Source: an uncultured Oscillospiraceae bacterium
GTDB taxonomy: Bacteria > Bacillota > Clostridia > Oscillospirales > Oscillospiraceae
Length of the DNA: 22,447 nt
NCBI GenBank assembly: GCA_934630495.1
Contig: CAKTVW010000038.1
Span: forward strand, 1 to 22,447
Direction: 5' to 3'
The number at the start of each line of letters is the position of its first letter. The stretch's first letter is position 1. The position numbers and the translations under genes were made by a program. Positions 8,397-16,180 of the stretch are shown here, one piece after another. The notes beneath the pieces were generated by a model, which saw only the letters and a program-made list of their open reading frames with translations, was not told where the DNA came from and searched no databases.

Positions 8397-10571
8397 ATGA
8401 AGATCATTAAAAGAAACGGCGCGGAGGCCGATTTCGACATACAGAAGATCAAAACGGCGATCTCCAAGGCCAATTCCGCCGTGGAGGAAGCGGTGCGCAT
8501 GACGCCGCTTCAGATCGAGCGTATCGCACAAAGCGTCGCCATCCGCTGCGAGGAAATGAACCGCAGTCTCTCCGTCGAGGAGATTCAGGACCTCGTGGAG
8601 GATCAGATCATGGCGCACGGCGCATTCGAGGTCGCCAAGCACTATATCACCTATCGCTATACCCGCACGCTCATCCGCCAGAGCAATACCACCGACGACC
8701 GCATCCTCAGCCTTATCGAATGCAACAACGAGGAGGTCAAGCAGGAGAACGCGAACAAGAACCCGACCATCAACGCCGTGCAGCGCGACTATATGGCAGG
8801 CGAGGTCTCCAAGGACATCACCCGCCGCATCCTGCTGCCGCAGGAGATCGTTGAAGCGCACGAGGCCGGGATCATCCATTTCCACGACGCAGATTATTAT
8901 GCCCAGCACATGCACAACTGCGATCTGGTCAATCTGGAGGACATGCTGCAAAACGGCACGGTCATTTCCGGCACGCTGATCGAAAAGCCGCACTCTTTTT
9001 CTACCGCCTGTAATATCGCCACGCAGATCATTGCACAGGTTGCGTCCAATCAGTACGGCGGGCAGTCCATCAGCCTGACGCATCTTGCGCCGTTCGTGGA
9101 CGTCAGCCGCAAAAAGATCCGCAAGGCGGTCGAGCGCGAGATCGCGGAGCTTGGCGTGGATGCCGGGGAGGAGAAGATCACGCAGATCGTCGAAGAGCGT
9201 CTGCGCGAGGAGATCCAGCGCGGCGTCCAGACCATTCAGTATCAGGTCGTTACCCTGATGACCACGAACGGACAGGCGCCGTTCATCACGGTCTTCATGT
9301 ATCTTGGTGAGGCGCGTAACGAACAGGAAAAGCACGATCTTGCGATCATCATTGAAGAAACGCTCCGTCAGCGCTATCAGGGCGTCAAGAACGAGAAGGG
9401 CATCTGGATCACGCCCGCGTTCCCCAAGCTCATCTATGTGCTCGAGGAGGAGAACATCCACCCGGACTCCAAGTATTATTATCTGACCAAGCTCGCGGCG
9501 CAGTGCACGGCGCGGCGCATGGTCCCGGATTATATTTCCGAGAAGAAAATGCTGGAGCTGAAGGTCGATAAAAACGGCGAGGGCCACTGCTACACCTGCA
9601 TGGGCTGCCGCAGCTTCCTGACGCCCTATGTCGACGAAAACGGCAAGCCGAAATATTACGGCCGCTTTAATCAGGGCGTCGTGACCATCAATCTGGTCGA
9701 CGTCGCGCTTTCCTCCGGGCGGGATATGGAGAAATTCTGGCACATTTTCGACGAGCGCCTCGACCTGTGCTATCAGGCGCTGATGTGCCGTCACAACCGC
9801 CTGAAGGGCACGCTTTCCGACGCCGCGCCGATCCTCTGGCAATACGGCGCTCTGGCCCGGCTGGAAAAGGGCGAACCGATCGACAAGCTGCTCTACGGCG
9901 GCTATTCCACCATCTCGCTGGGCTATGCGGGCCTTTATGAGTGCGTCAAGTATATGACCGGAAAGTCCCATACCGACCCGTCCGCCACGCCGTTCGCGCT
10001 GGACGTCATGCGCTATATGAACGCCGCTTGCGCCAAGTGGAAGGCCGAAAACAATATGGATTTCAGCCTTTACGGAACGCCGCTGGAGTCTACGACCTAT
10101 AAATTTGCCAAGTGCCTGCAAAAGCGCTTCGGCATCATTCCGGGCGTGACGGATAAGAGCTATATTACAAACTCGTACCATATCCATGTGACCGAGCATA
10201 TCAACGCCTTCGACAAGCTGGCCTTTGAGGCGCAGTTCCAGGCGCTTTCGCCCGGCGGCGCGATCAGCTATGTCGAGGTCCCGGACATGCAGAACAATAT
10301 CGACGCGGTTCTGGAGGTCATGAAGTTCATCTATGACAACATCATGTACGCCGAGCTGAATACGAAGTCCGACTACTGTCAGGTCTGCGGCTACGACGGC
10401 GAGATCGAGGTCGTTGAGCAGGAGGGTAAGCTCGTGTGGACGTGCCCGAACTGCGGCAACACCGACCAGAGCAAGATGAACGTTGCCCGCCGCACCTGCG
10501 GCTATATCGGTACACAGTTCTGGAATCAGGGCCGTACGCAGGAGATCAAGGAGCGTGTGCTCCATCTGTAA
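8397..10571 (+). CDS. nrdD: Anaerobic (class III) ribonucleoside-triphosphate reductase
   Basis: The 724-residue catalytic subunit reduces ribonucleoside triphosphates to deoxyribonucleotides under anoxia with a glycyl radical, and is cytosolic. Residues 1-90 are an ATP-cone allosteric domain (starts KIIKRNGAEADFD). The large NRDD barrel follows, with NLEDMLQNG, SFSTACNIA and CYTCMGCR segments. Near the C-terminus C661, C664, C683 and C686 form the four-cysteine zinc site, and RRTCGYIG carries the radical glycine, Gly702, before the conserved end NQGR...RV.HL. Length and motifs are all intact. The start follows a GGAGGA site. The activase gene nrdG, which usually follows nrdD, is not in this window; an amidohydrolase gene starts 16 nt after the nrdD stop instead. 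Its promoter region has operator-like repeats. Confidence 0.97.
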   Translation: MKIIKRNGAEADFDIQKIKTAISKANSAVEEAVRMTPLQIERIAQSVAIRCEEMNRSLSVEEIQDLVEDQIMAHGAFEVAKHYITYRYTRTLIRQSNTTDDRILSLIECNNEEVKQENANKNPTINAVQRDYMAGEVSKDITRRILLPQEIVEAHEAGIIHFHDADYYAQHMHNCDLVNLEDMLQNGTVISGTLIEKPHSFSTACNIATQIIAQVASNQYGGQSISLTHLAPFVDVSRKKIRKAVEREIAELGVDAGEEKITQIVEERLREEIQRGVQTIQYQVVTLMTTNGQAPFITVFMYLGEARNEQEKHDLAIIIEETLRQRYQGVKNEKGIWITPAFPKLIYVLEEENIHPDSKYYYLTKLAAQCTARRMVPDYISEKKMLELKVDKNGEGHCYTCMGCRSFLTPYVDENGKPKYYGRFNQGVVTINLVDVALSSGRDMEKFWHIFDERLDLCYQALMCRHNRLKGTLSDAAPILWQYGALARLEKGEPIDKLLYGGYSTISLGYAGLYECVKYMTGKSHTDPSATPFALDVMRYMNAACAKWKAENNMDFSLYGTPLESTTYKFAKCLQKRFGIIPGVTDKSYITNSYHIHVTEHINAFDKLAFEAQFQALSPGGAISYVEVPDMQNNIDAVLEVMKFIYDNIMYAELNTKSDYCQVCGYDGEIEVVEQEGKLVWTCPNCGNTDQSKMNVARRTCGYIGTQFWNQGRTQEIKERVLHL

Positions 10572-10587
10572 AGACGGAGGGAAGGAA

Positions 10588-11451
10588 ATGCTCGGCGATC
10601 TGCACATTCACATGCTCCTTGACGGCGTGTACTACCGCGCAGCCATCGATGCGCACCGCAGCGGGCCGAACGACCGCCTCATCCGGGAGCGCTTGGAAGA
10701 CTACCGAAGCCGGGACATCCGCTTTCTGCGCGACGGCGGTGACGCTTGGGGTGTCGGGCTTCGTGCGCGGGAGCTGGCGGGGGAGTACGGGATCGATTAT
10801 CGCTCACCGGCATTCCCGATCCACAAAAACGGTCATTACGGCGCGTTTATCGGGCGCGGCTTCGATACCTTCGACGATTATCGGCGGCTGCTGGATGCGG
10901 TCCGTGCCGAAAAGGGCGACTTTGTCAAACTGATGATCTCCGGGCTGATCGATTTTTCAAAAGCGGAGACACTGACGGAAGAAGGCCTTTCGCCGGAGGA
11001 GATCGTTTCCATGGTCGACGCGGCGCATGACGCGGGCTTTGCCGTCATGGTCCACGCCAACGGCGACAGCGCGGTTGCGGCAGCGGTTTCGGCGGGCGCG
11101 GAATCTGTGGAGCACGGCGCGTACCTGAGCGAGGCGGTGCTGTTGCAAATGGCAAAGAGCCGAACGGTGTGGGTGCCGACGCTTTCCACGATCGGAAATC
11201 TGATGGGAAGCGGCCGCTTCCCGGATGCGGTCTTGAAGGCGCTGCTGTCGGAGCAGCAGAAGAAGATCGCCTTTGCGGCCGCAAACGGCGGCAGCATCGG
11301 ACTGGGAAGCGACGCGGGCGCGTACCGCGTCTGTCACGGGCAGGCCGCCTGCGACGAGTATGCCTATCTCCGCGCGGCGCTGGGGGACGGAACGGATGCG
11401 ATCCTCTCCGCCGCCGAAGCGACGATTCAAAACGTATTTTCTTCCGTGTGA
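10588..11451 (+). CDS. Metal-dependent amidohydrolase-family protein
   Basis: This 287-residue protein has the full metal centre of the amidohydrolase superfamily: HxH at His6 and His8 on the first strand (GDLHIH), Lys114 (VKLMISG, a candidate carbamylated lysine), His156 (VHANG), His176 (EHGAYL) and Asp242 (GLGSDAG). The pattern is closest to imidazolonepropionase/prolidase-type members, which hydrolyse amide or cyclic amide bonds. It is shorter than most, because it lacks the N-terminal beta-sandwich that usually flanks the barrel and begins directly at strand 1. The substrate cannot be told from sequence. It begins 16 nt after the nrdD stop with a GGAGGG site, and the next gene begins 7 nt after its own stop, so it is cotranscribed with both. 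Confidence 0.85.
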   Translation: MLGDLHIHMLLDGVYYRAAIDAHRSGPNDRLIRERLEDYRSRDIRFLRDGGDAWGVGLRARELAGEYGIDYRSPAFPIHKNGHYGAFIGRGFDTFDDYRRLLDAVRAEKGDFVKLMISGLIDFSKAETLTEEGLSPEEIVSMVDAAHDAGFAVMVHANGDSAVAAAVSAGAESVEHGAYLSEAVLLQMAKSRTVWVPTLSTIGNLMGSGRFPDAVLKALLSEQQKKIAFAAANGGSIGLGSDAGAYRVCHGQAACDEYAYLRAALGDGTDAILSAAEATIQNVFSSV

Positions 11452-11458
11452 GGTCTTT

Positions 11459-12166
11459 ATGCACCACGATGAACACTTCCAGATGTCTGATACGCTGCGG
11501 ACGGCGATCTGCATTATCCTGTCCGGCGGCTTTCAGGATGCGTATACCTATTGTGCGCGCGACGGCGTATTTGCCAACGCACAGACGGGAAATATTGTCC
11601 TGATGAGTTCGCACATGATCTCCGGCGAATGGCCTGCGGTGCTGCGGTATCTGATCCCTGTGCTGGCCTTTTTGCTCGGCACGGCGGTCGCGGAAATCGT
11701 GCATTTTCGCTATCGACATTGTGAAAAGATCCATTGGAGACAAATCATCCTGCTTGTCGAAATTCCGCTCTTGTTTGCCGTTGGCTTCCTCGGAAAGGAA
11801 TGGAATGGTGTTGCCAACGCACTTGTCTCCTTTGTCTGTGCCCTTCAGGTGCAGACGTTCCACAAGGTCCACGGACATGCTTATGCCAGTACGATGTGCA
11901 TCGGCAATCTTCGCAGCGGCATGGAGGCGCTTTGCGCTTATTTCTATAAACGGGACAGAACGATATTGAAAAAGGCACTGACCTATTTCAGCGTGATCGG
12001 CATATTTGCCGTCGGTGCGGGAGTCGGAAGCTATGTCACCGAATTGCTCGGCTATCGGGCTATTTGGTGTTCCTGCGCACTGCTTTCCGTCAGCTTTTTT
12101 ATGATGTTTGTCCATACGCGGACACTAAAACGTAAAAGCCAAAAAATGAATGAAAAAGACGGATAG
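11459..12166 (+). CDS. YoaK-family (DUF1275) membrane protein
   Basis: The protein has 235 residues and six or so membrane segments. It starts with a short polar stretch and then the family signature GGFQDAYTY...FANAQTGNIV (about residues 23-46), followed by hydrophobic helices to about residue 222 and a basic tail rich in Lys and Arg. DUF1275/YoaK proteins are widespread inner membrane proteins with no settled function; a transport role has been suggested only from topology. The ATG at 11459 comes 7 nt after the amidohydrolase stop, with GAGG overlapping that stop, which suggests coupled translation. An upstream open frame continues through the amidohydrolase gene but is just its shadow. It is the last gene of the nrdD operon. 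Confidence 0.85.
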   Translation: MHHDEHFQMSDTLRTAICIILSGGFQDAYTYCARDGVFANAQTGNIVLMSSHMISGEWPAVLRYLIPVLAFLLGTAVAEIVHFRYRHCEKIHWRQIILLVEIPLLFAVGFLGKEWNGVANALVSFVCALQVQTFHKVHGHAYASTMCIGNLRSGMEALCAYFYKRDRTILKKALTYFSVIGIFAVGAGVGSYVTELLGYRAIWCSCALLSVSFFMMFVHTRTLKRKSQKMNEKDG

Positions 12167-12170
12167 TCTG

Positions 12171-12214
12171 AGCGCCCTCTTATGCAGGCCGATTCTCCTG
12201 CATAAGAGGGCGCT
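12171..12214 (+). terminator. Strong hairpin terminator between convergent operons
   Basis: An 18-bp perfect stem (12171-12188 with 12197-12214) and an 8-nt loop lie 4 nt after the YoaK-like stop. Only TTTATCG follows on the plus strand, and no T-run is present on the minus strand. Placed between convergent genes, it probably ends the nrdD operon and may also end the ftsH-mscS transcript. Confidence 0.8.
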
Positions 12215-12227
12215 TTATCGTCTGACA

Positions 12228-13034
12228 CTATTTTGTTAAATGTACATCCATCTGCGGGTAGGGGATGGAGATGCCCGCCGCGTCAAATTCGCGCTTTACA
12301 GCCTCGGTCAAGGCGTAGCGCGTCGGCCAGTAGTCTGCTTCGCTGACCCACAGCCGCAGCGTGTACTGCACGCTGCTGTCCAGAAGCCCGGTGACGTATA
12401 CCTCGGGCGCCGTTCCCGCAAGGCAGGGGGAATGCGCCGCAAGAGAGAGAAGCGTATCCTTGACCGTCTGCGTATCGTCAGCATACGAGGCGGTCACGGC
12501 AAGGTCGATCCTGCGCTTGCCCTCGGCGCTGTAATTGCAGATACGCGCGGAGGCGGCGTCGCTGTTCGGAATGTAGATGCGGCGGCCGTCGGGCGTGACG
12601 ATGCGCGTATAGATCATGCCGATCTCCTCGACGGTGCCGCTTTCCGCGCCGATCTCCACATAGTCACCGATGTGCATGGGGCGATTGACCAGCAGTGTGA
12701 TGCTTCCGATCACGTTGGCAAGCGTGTTCTGCACCGCCAGCGAGATTGCCAGAGATACCACGCTGAGTAGGGCGACCAGAGAGGTCACGTCGATACCGAG
12801 GCTGCTTGCGGCGATCAACAGGACGATGACGATAAGAAGCACGCGCATGATCGTCCGGACGATCGTAAACATCGTCGGGTCGAGCTTGGAGCGGTGGAGG
12901 GCGCGGTCAAAGAGCTTCATCAGCAGCTTGACCAGCAGCAGACCGCCGACAAGGATCAGGACGAAGGGGAGCAGCTTTTCAACCGTCAGCGAGGCGAAAA
13001 ACGTTTTGATCGATTTCCAATCCATACCGCTCAC
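12228..13034 (-). CDS. Small-conductance mechanosensitive ion channel (MscS family)
   Basis: The 268-residue protein matches the core MscS layout: a first helix at about 20-38, a second at about 62-82 and the pore-lining third at about 85-115, whose Ala/Gly-rich face runs through LAISLAVQNTLANVIG. The beta domain signature follows directly (RPMHIGDYVEIG, then IPNSD), with the alpha/beta C-terminal vestibule to the end. Such channels open under membrane tension to release solutes during hypo-osmotic shock. The listed start is a GTG whose GTGA overlaps the TGA of ftsH by 4 nt; an ATG three codons later (13025) is an alternative, and neither has a strong ribosome site, so coupling to ftsH is likely. 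Confidence 0.92.
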   Translation of the reverse strand: MSGMDWKSIKTFFASLTVEKLLPFVLILVGGLLLVKLLMKLFDRALHRSKLDPTMFTIVRTIMRVLLIVIVLLIAASSLGIDVTSLVALLSVVSLAISLAVQNTLANVIGSITLLVNRPMHIGDYVEIGAESGTVEEIGMIYTRIVTPDGRRIYIPNSDAASARICNYSAEGKRRIDLAVTASYADDTQTVKDTLLSLAAHSPCLAGTAPEVYVTGLLDSSVQYTLRLWVSEADYWPTRYALTEAVKREFDAAGISIPYPQMDVHLTK

Positions 13035-15025
13035 GTCCCGTCATGCTCCGGCTTTGCTTCCGCCGTTTCGTCCGCCGCAGCGCGGTCCGCGCTTTCTGCC
13101 TGAGCGGCGTCATTGCCGCCTTCAGGTGCGTCAGCTTCGGGAGCGGTAAGCCGCTTGTTTTCGCGTGCATTGACATATTTCATCAGTTCGTCGCCGGTGA
13201 TCGTTTCCTTTTGCAGCAGATAGAGCGAGATCTCGTCAAGCAGCTCGCGGTTTTCCGCCAGCAGTTCCTTCGCCTGTTCATAGCACGCGGACAGCAGCTT
13301 CTGCACCTCGGCATCGGCCTCGGCCGCCGTGGTCTGCGCACAGTCCACATACGCCTGACCGTCGAGGTATTCGTTATGCGAGGTCGCAAGCGACATCAGA
13401 CCGATCTTGTCGCTCATGCCGAACTGCGTCACCATGCGGCGGGCAAGCTCCGTCGCGCGCTGGATGTCGTTGGCGGCGCCGGTCGTCTGAATGCCGAAGA
13501 CCGTCTGCTCCGCAGCGCGGCCGCCCAGCAGCGTTTGCAGCTCTACCATCAGCTCTTCCTTGGAGTTGAGGTATTTTTCCTCCTCGGGCATCTGCATGGT
13601 ATAGCCCAACGCGCCGGAGGTATGCGGGACGATGGTGATCTTGGAGACGGGCTGGGAATGCTTGCGCAGGGCAGCGACGAGAGCGTGGCCGACCTCGTGG
13701 TAGGCGATGATCCGCTTCTCGATGTCGGTCAGGACGGTGCCCTTCTTCTCGGTACCCGCAATGACCAGCTCGAAGGACGCCAGCAGGTCCTGCTGGTTGA
13801 CGGCCTGCCGTCCCTGACGCACGGCGCGCAGGGCGGCCTCATTGACCAGATTGGCAAGGTCCGCGCCGACCGCACCGGCGGTAGCCTGTGCGATTTTCCG
13901 CAGATCGACGTCCTCGGCCATGCGGATATTGCGCGTGTGCACGACGAGCGTCTGGTAGCGGCCCTCCAGATTCGGACGGTCGACAATAATGCGTCGGTCG
14001 AAACGACCCGCGCGGAGAAGCGCCTTGTCCAGAATCTCGGGACGGTTCGTCGCGGCGAGGATCACGACGCCCTTTGAGGAGTCAAAGCCGTCAATCTCGG
14101 CAAGAAGCTGGTTGAGCGTCTGTTCGCGTTCGTCGTTGCCGCCGAACTTGCTGTCGCGGCTGCGGCCGATCGCATCGATCTCATCGATGAAGATAATGGC
14201 GGGAGCGACCTTAGACGCCTCCTGAAACAGATCGCGGACACGGCTTGCGCCGACGCCGACGAACATTTCAACAAAATCGGAACCGGAAATGCTGAAGAAG
14301 GGGACATGCGCTTCGCCTGCAACGGCCTTGGCAAGCAGCGTCTTGCCCGTGCCGGGAGAGCCGACGAGAAGTGCACCCTTCGGGAGCTTGGCGCCGATGG
14401 CGGTATATTTGCGGGGATTGTTCAGGAAATCGATGATCTCCGCAAGGGATTCCTTGGCCTCGTCCTGCCCGGCGACGTCGCGGAAGGTCACGCCGGTCTC
14501 CTTTTCCATATAGACCTTGGCGCGGCTCTTGCCGATGCTGCCGATCCCGCCCAAACCGCCGCCGCCCGAGCGGCTGAGGAAAAGACGCGCCAGAAGCAGC
14601 AGACCGGCAAACAGGAGCGCAGGCATCAGCACCCAGTTAATCAGGAAGGACGTCGTGGCATCCTCGGACGCAACGCTTTCGATCGTGACGCCCTTTTCCT
14701 GCATGGTGTTTACCAGCTCCGTCAGCTCGACCATCGGGAGCAGGCCGGTGTAATAGTTCTTTTCACCGTTTTTCTGATATTCCTTTTTTAACGTAAACTC
14801 GATCGAATCCGAGCTGATCTTTGCGCTTTCGACCTTATCCTCCTGTACGGCAGAGAGAAAAGCGTCGTAGGAAACTTCCTTTTCCCGGGAGTTCATAAGA
14901 AGGCGGAAGATCTGGTTGCCGAAGATCGTCAGGGCAAACGCGGCGATCAGGATGAAGATCAGAGAAAACTTCGACTTTTGGTTATTATTGTTGTCCGGCT
15001 GTTTATTTTGGTTTGGATTCGGCAT
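13031..15025 (-). CDS. ftsH: ATP-dependent zinc metalloprotease FtsH
   Basis: FtsH is a membrane-anchored hexameric AAA+ protease that extracts and degrades membrane proteins and unstable regulators. The 664 residues show helix 1 (20-42), a periplasm-side FtsH extracellular domain, helix 2 (129-150), a Gly-rich linker, Walker A GSPGTGKT (222-229), pore loop FVGVG (255-259), Walker B IIFIDEID (277-284), the second region of homology through RAGRFDR (338-344), the zinc site HEVGH (443-447) and third ligand Asp520. All catalytic parts are present. The tail from about 625 is Ala/Glu/Asp-rich and low in complexity. An AAGGAGG site supports the ATG. The mscS-like gene follows with a 4-nt overlap. 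Unlike in many Firmicutes, tilS and hpt are not next to it. Confidence 0.98.
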   Translation of the reverse strand: MPNPNQNKQPDNNNNQKSKFSLIFILIAAFALTIFGNQIFRLLMNSREKEVSYDAFLSAVQEDKVESAKISSDSIEFTLKKEYQKNGEKNYYTGLLPMVELTELVNTMQEKGVTIESVASEDATTSFLINWVLMPALLFAGLLLLARLFLSRSGGGGLGGIGSIGKSRAKVYMEKETGVTFRDVAGQDEAKESLAEIIDFLNNPRKYTAIGAKLPKGALLVGSPGTGKTLLAKAVAGEAHVPFFSISGSDFVEMFVGVGASRVRDLFQEASKVAPAIIFIDEIDAIGRSRDSKFGGNDEREQTLNQLLAEIDGFDSSKGVVILAATNRPEILDKALLRAGRFDRRIIVDRPNLEGRYQTLVVHTRNIRMAEDVDLRKIAQATAGAVGADLANLVNEAALRAVRQGRQAVNQQDLLASFELVIAGTEKKGTVLTDIEKRIIAYHEVGHALVAALRKHSQPVSKITIVPHTSGALGYTMQMPEEEKYLNSKEELMVELQTLLGGRAAEQTVFGIQTTGAANDIQRATELARRMVTQFGMSDKIGLMSLATSHNEYLDGQAYVDCAQTTAAEADAEVQKLLSACYEQAKELLAENRELLDEISLYLLQKETITGDELMKYVNARENKRLTAPEADAPEGGNDAAQAESADRAAADETAEAKPEHDGT

Positions 15026-15084
15026 TGCACAGCCTCCTTCCGTTATAATGCACTGAAATCGAGCGTTTCCGCTCGCTGTGTGAT

Positions 15085-15113
15085 ATCATAGCATATTTTT
15101 CCGTGCTTCGCAA
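15085..15113 (-). promoter_or_regulatory. Promoter of ftsH-mscS
   Basis: On the minus strand TTGCGA (15108-15113), a 17-nt spacer ending TGC and TATGAT (15085-15090) make an extended -10 promoter. The leader of about 50 nt contains a small hairpin, CGAGCG-GAAA-CGCTCG, at about 15059-15074, before the ribosome site. Confidence 0.75.
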
Positions 15114-15158
15114 TTCCGGATGCCGTCCGCGGTGTAAATTTTCTGTTAATACTAACAA

Positions 15159-15193
15159 CCCGATCAAAATCGTTCATTTGACCGGGATTTTTT
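15159..15193 (+). terminator. Terminator-like hairpin with no gene in front of it
   Basis: CCCGATCAAA (15159-15168) pairs with TTTGACCGGG (15177-15186) apart from one A-C mismatch on the plus strand (G-U on the minus strand). The plus strand continues with A and six T residues (15188-15193). There is no plus-strand gene upstream to terminate, so it may end a small RNA or block antisense transcription. Confidence 0.35.
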
Positions 15194-15311
15194 CCGGTAT
15201 AGATCGGCGCGATCGCGAGAGAAACGGCATGTTTTGCGGACGGTCCGTTTCGTAGTATCTGCCGATTCTGACGAGATTATCATTCTTCAAGCGATTTTCG
15301 GGAAATTACGG

Positions 15312-15340
15312 TTGTTTCCGGACCGATTTTCTGCTATAAT
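15312..15340 (+). promoter_or_regulatory. Promoter of the rRNA methyltransferase operon
   Basis: TTGTTT (15312-15317), a 17-nt spacer ending TGC and a consensus TATAAT (15335-15340) form an extended -10 promoter 46 nt before the start codon. Confidence 0.8.
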
Positions 15341-15386
15341 ACATGAGAGAAAAAATCGAAATATCAATTCTGTTTGAGGAGAATTT

Positions 15387-16145
15387 ATGAAAAAAGAGAT
15401 CGATTATTCGGAAGACGAGGGCCTGATCGAGGGCCGCAACGCCGTTACGGAGGCACTGCGCAGCGGCCGTGCGATCAATAAGGTCTATTTGGCCGACGGC
15501 GATACCGACAAGTCGCTCGGACGACTGGCCGCAATGGCGAAGGACGCCGGGGCCGTCGTTGTGCGCATCGACCGCCGCAAGCTGAACGATATGAGTCCTA
15601 CCGGAGCGCATCAGGGTATTATTGCCGCCGTTGCCGCGCATGAATACGCGTCGCTTGAGGATATTCTGGCGCTGGCGGAATCGCGCGGGGAAGCGCCGCT
15701 GATCGTGCTCTGCGACGAGCTTTCCGACCCGCATAACCTCGGCGCGATCATCCGTACTGCCGAGTGTGCCGGGGCACACGGTGTCGTTATTCCGAAGCGC
15801 CGCAGTGTCGGCCTGACGGCCGTCGTCGGTAAGGCCTCGGCCGGTGCGCTGGAATACATGCCCGTTGCGCGCGTTTCCAATATTACCGCAGCGATCCGTG
15901 AGCTGAAGCAGCGCGGCGTATGGGTCTACGGCACGGCCGCCGACGGCGATGCCGACCTCTATCATGCCGATCTGAAAGGCCCTTCGGCCATCGTCATCGG
16001 CAATGAGGGCGCGGGTATGAGCCGTCTGGTCGCCGAAAGCTGCGACCTTAAGGTCCGCATACCGATGAAGGGGCGCATTTCCTCACTGAATGCTTCCGCC
16101 TCGGCGGCGATCTTACTCTATGAAGCCGTGCGGCAGAGAGGATAA
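15387..16145 (+). CDS. rlmB: 23S rRNA guanosine 2'-O-methyltransferase, RlmB/TrmH (SpoU) family
   Basis: This 252-residue SPOUT-fold enzyme transfers a methyl group from S-adenosylmethionine to a ribose 2'-hydroxyl in rRNA. The N-terminal substrate-binding domain starts with EGRNAVTEAL (15-24). The three trefoil-knot motifs are complete: DPHNLGAIIRT (114-124) with Asn117 and Arg123, IGNEGAGMS (204-212) with Glu207, and IPMKGRISSLNASASAA (225-241). The N-terminal domain favours RlmB (G2251 of 23S rRNA) over TrmH for tRNA, but the target base is inferred. The ATG follows GAGGAG at good spacing. The next gene begins 35 nt after the stop and probably shares the transcript. In many Firmicutes this gene sits near cysS and mrnC; neither is here. 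Confidence 0.88.
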   Translation: MKKEIDYSEDEGLIEGRNAVTEALRSGRAINKVYLADGDTDKSLGRLAAMAKDAGAVVVRIDRRKLNDMSPTGAHQGIIAAVAAHEYASLEDILALAESRGEAPLIVLCDELSDPHNLGAIIRTAECAGAHGVVIPKRRSVGLTAVVGKASAGALEYMPVARVSNITAAIRELKQRGVWVYGTAADGDADLYHADLKGPSAIVIGNEGAGMSRLVAESCDLKVRIPMKGRISSLNASASAAILLYEAVRQRG

Positions 16146-16180
16146 AACGGTCCATTCTATATTGCAAGGGTGCGCAAGCT

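Larger units (their letters stand above)
15026..15386. other. Divergent intergenic region of 361 bp between ftsH and the rRNA methyltransferase
   Basis: Promoters for the two divergent operons lie at either end (15085-15113 minus, 15312-15340 plus). The middle 200 bp holds a terminator-like hairpin (15159-15193) and short palindromes such as CGGACGGTCCG (15237-15247). I see no open reading frame with a ribosome site and no recognisable RNA gene. Confidence 0.6.

Noticed and set aside
8349..10607. A 752-codon minus-strand frame antisense to nrdD
   Set aside because: nrdD on the plus strand has every family motif. Long antisense frames like this arise from codon bias in GC-rich genes; similar shadows occur opposite the YfhO-like and EF-G-like genes.
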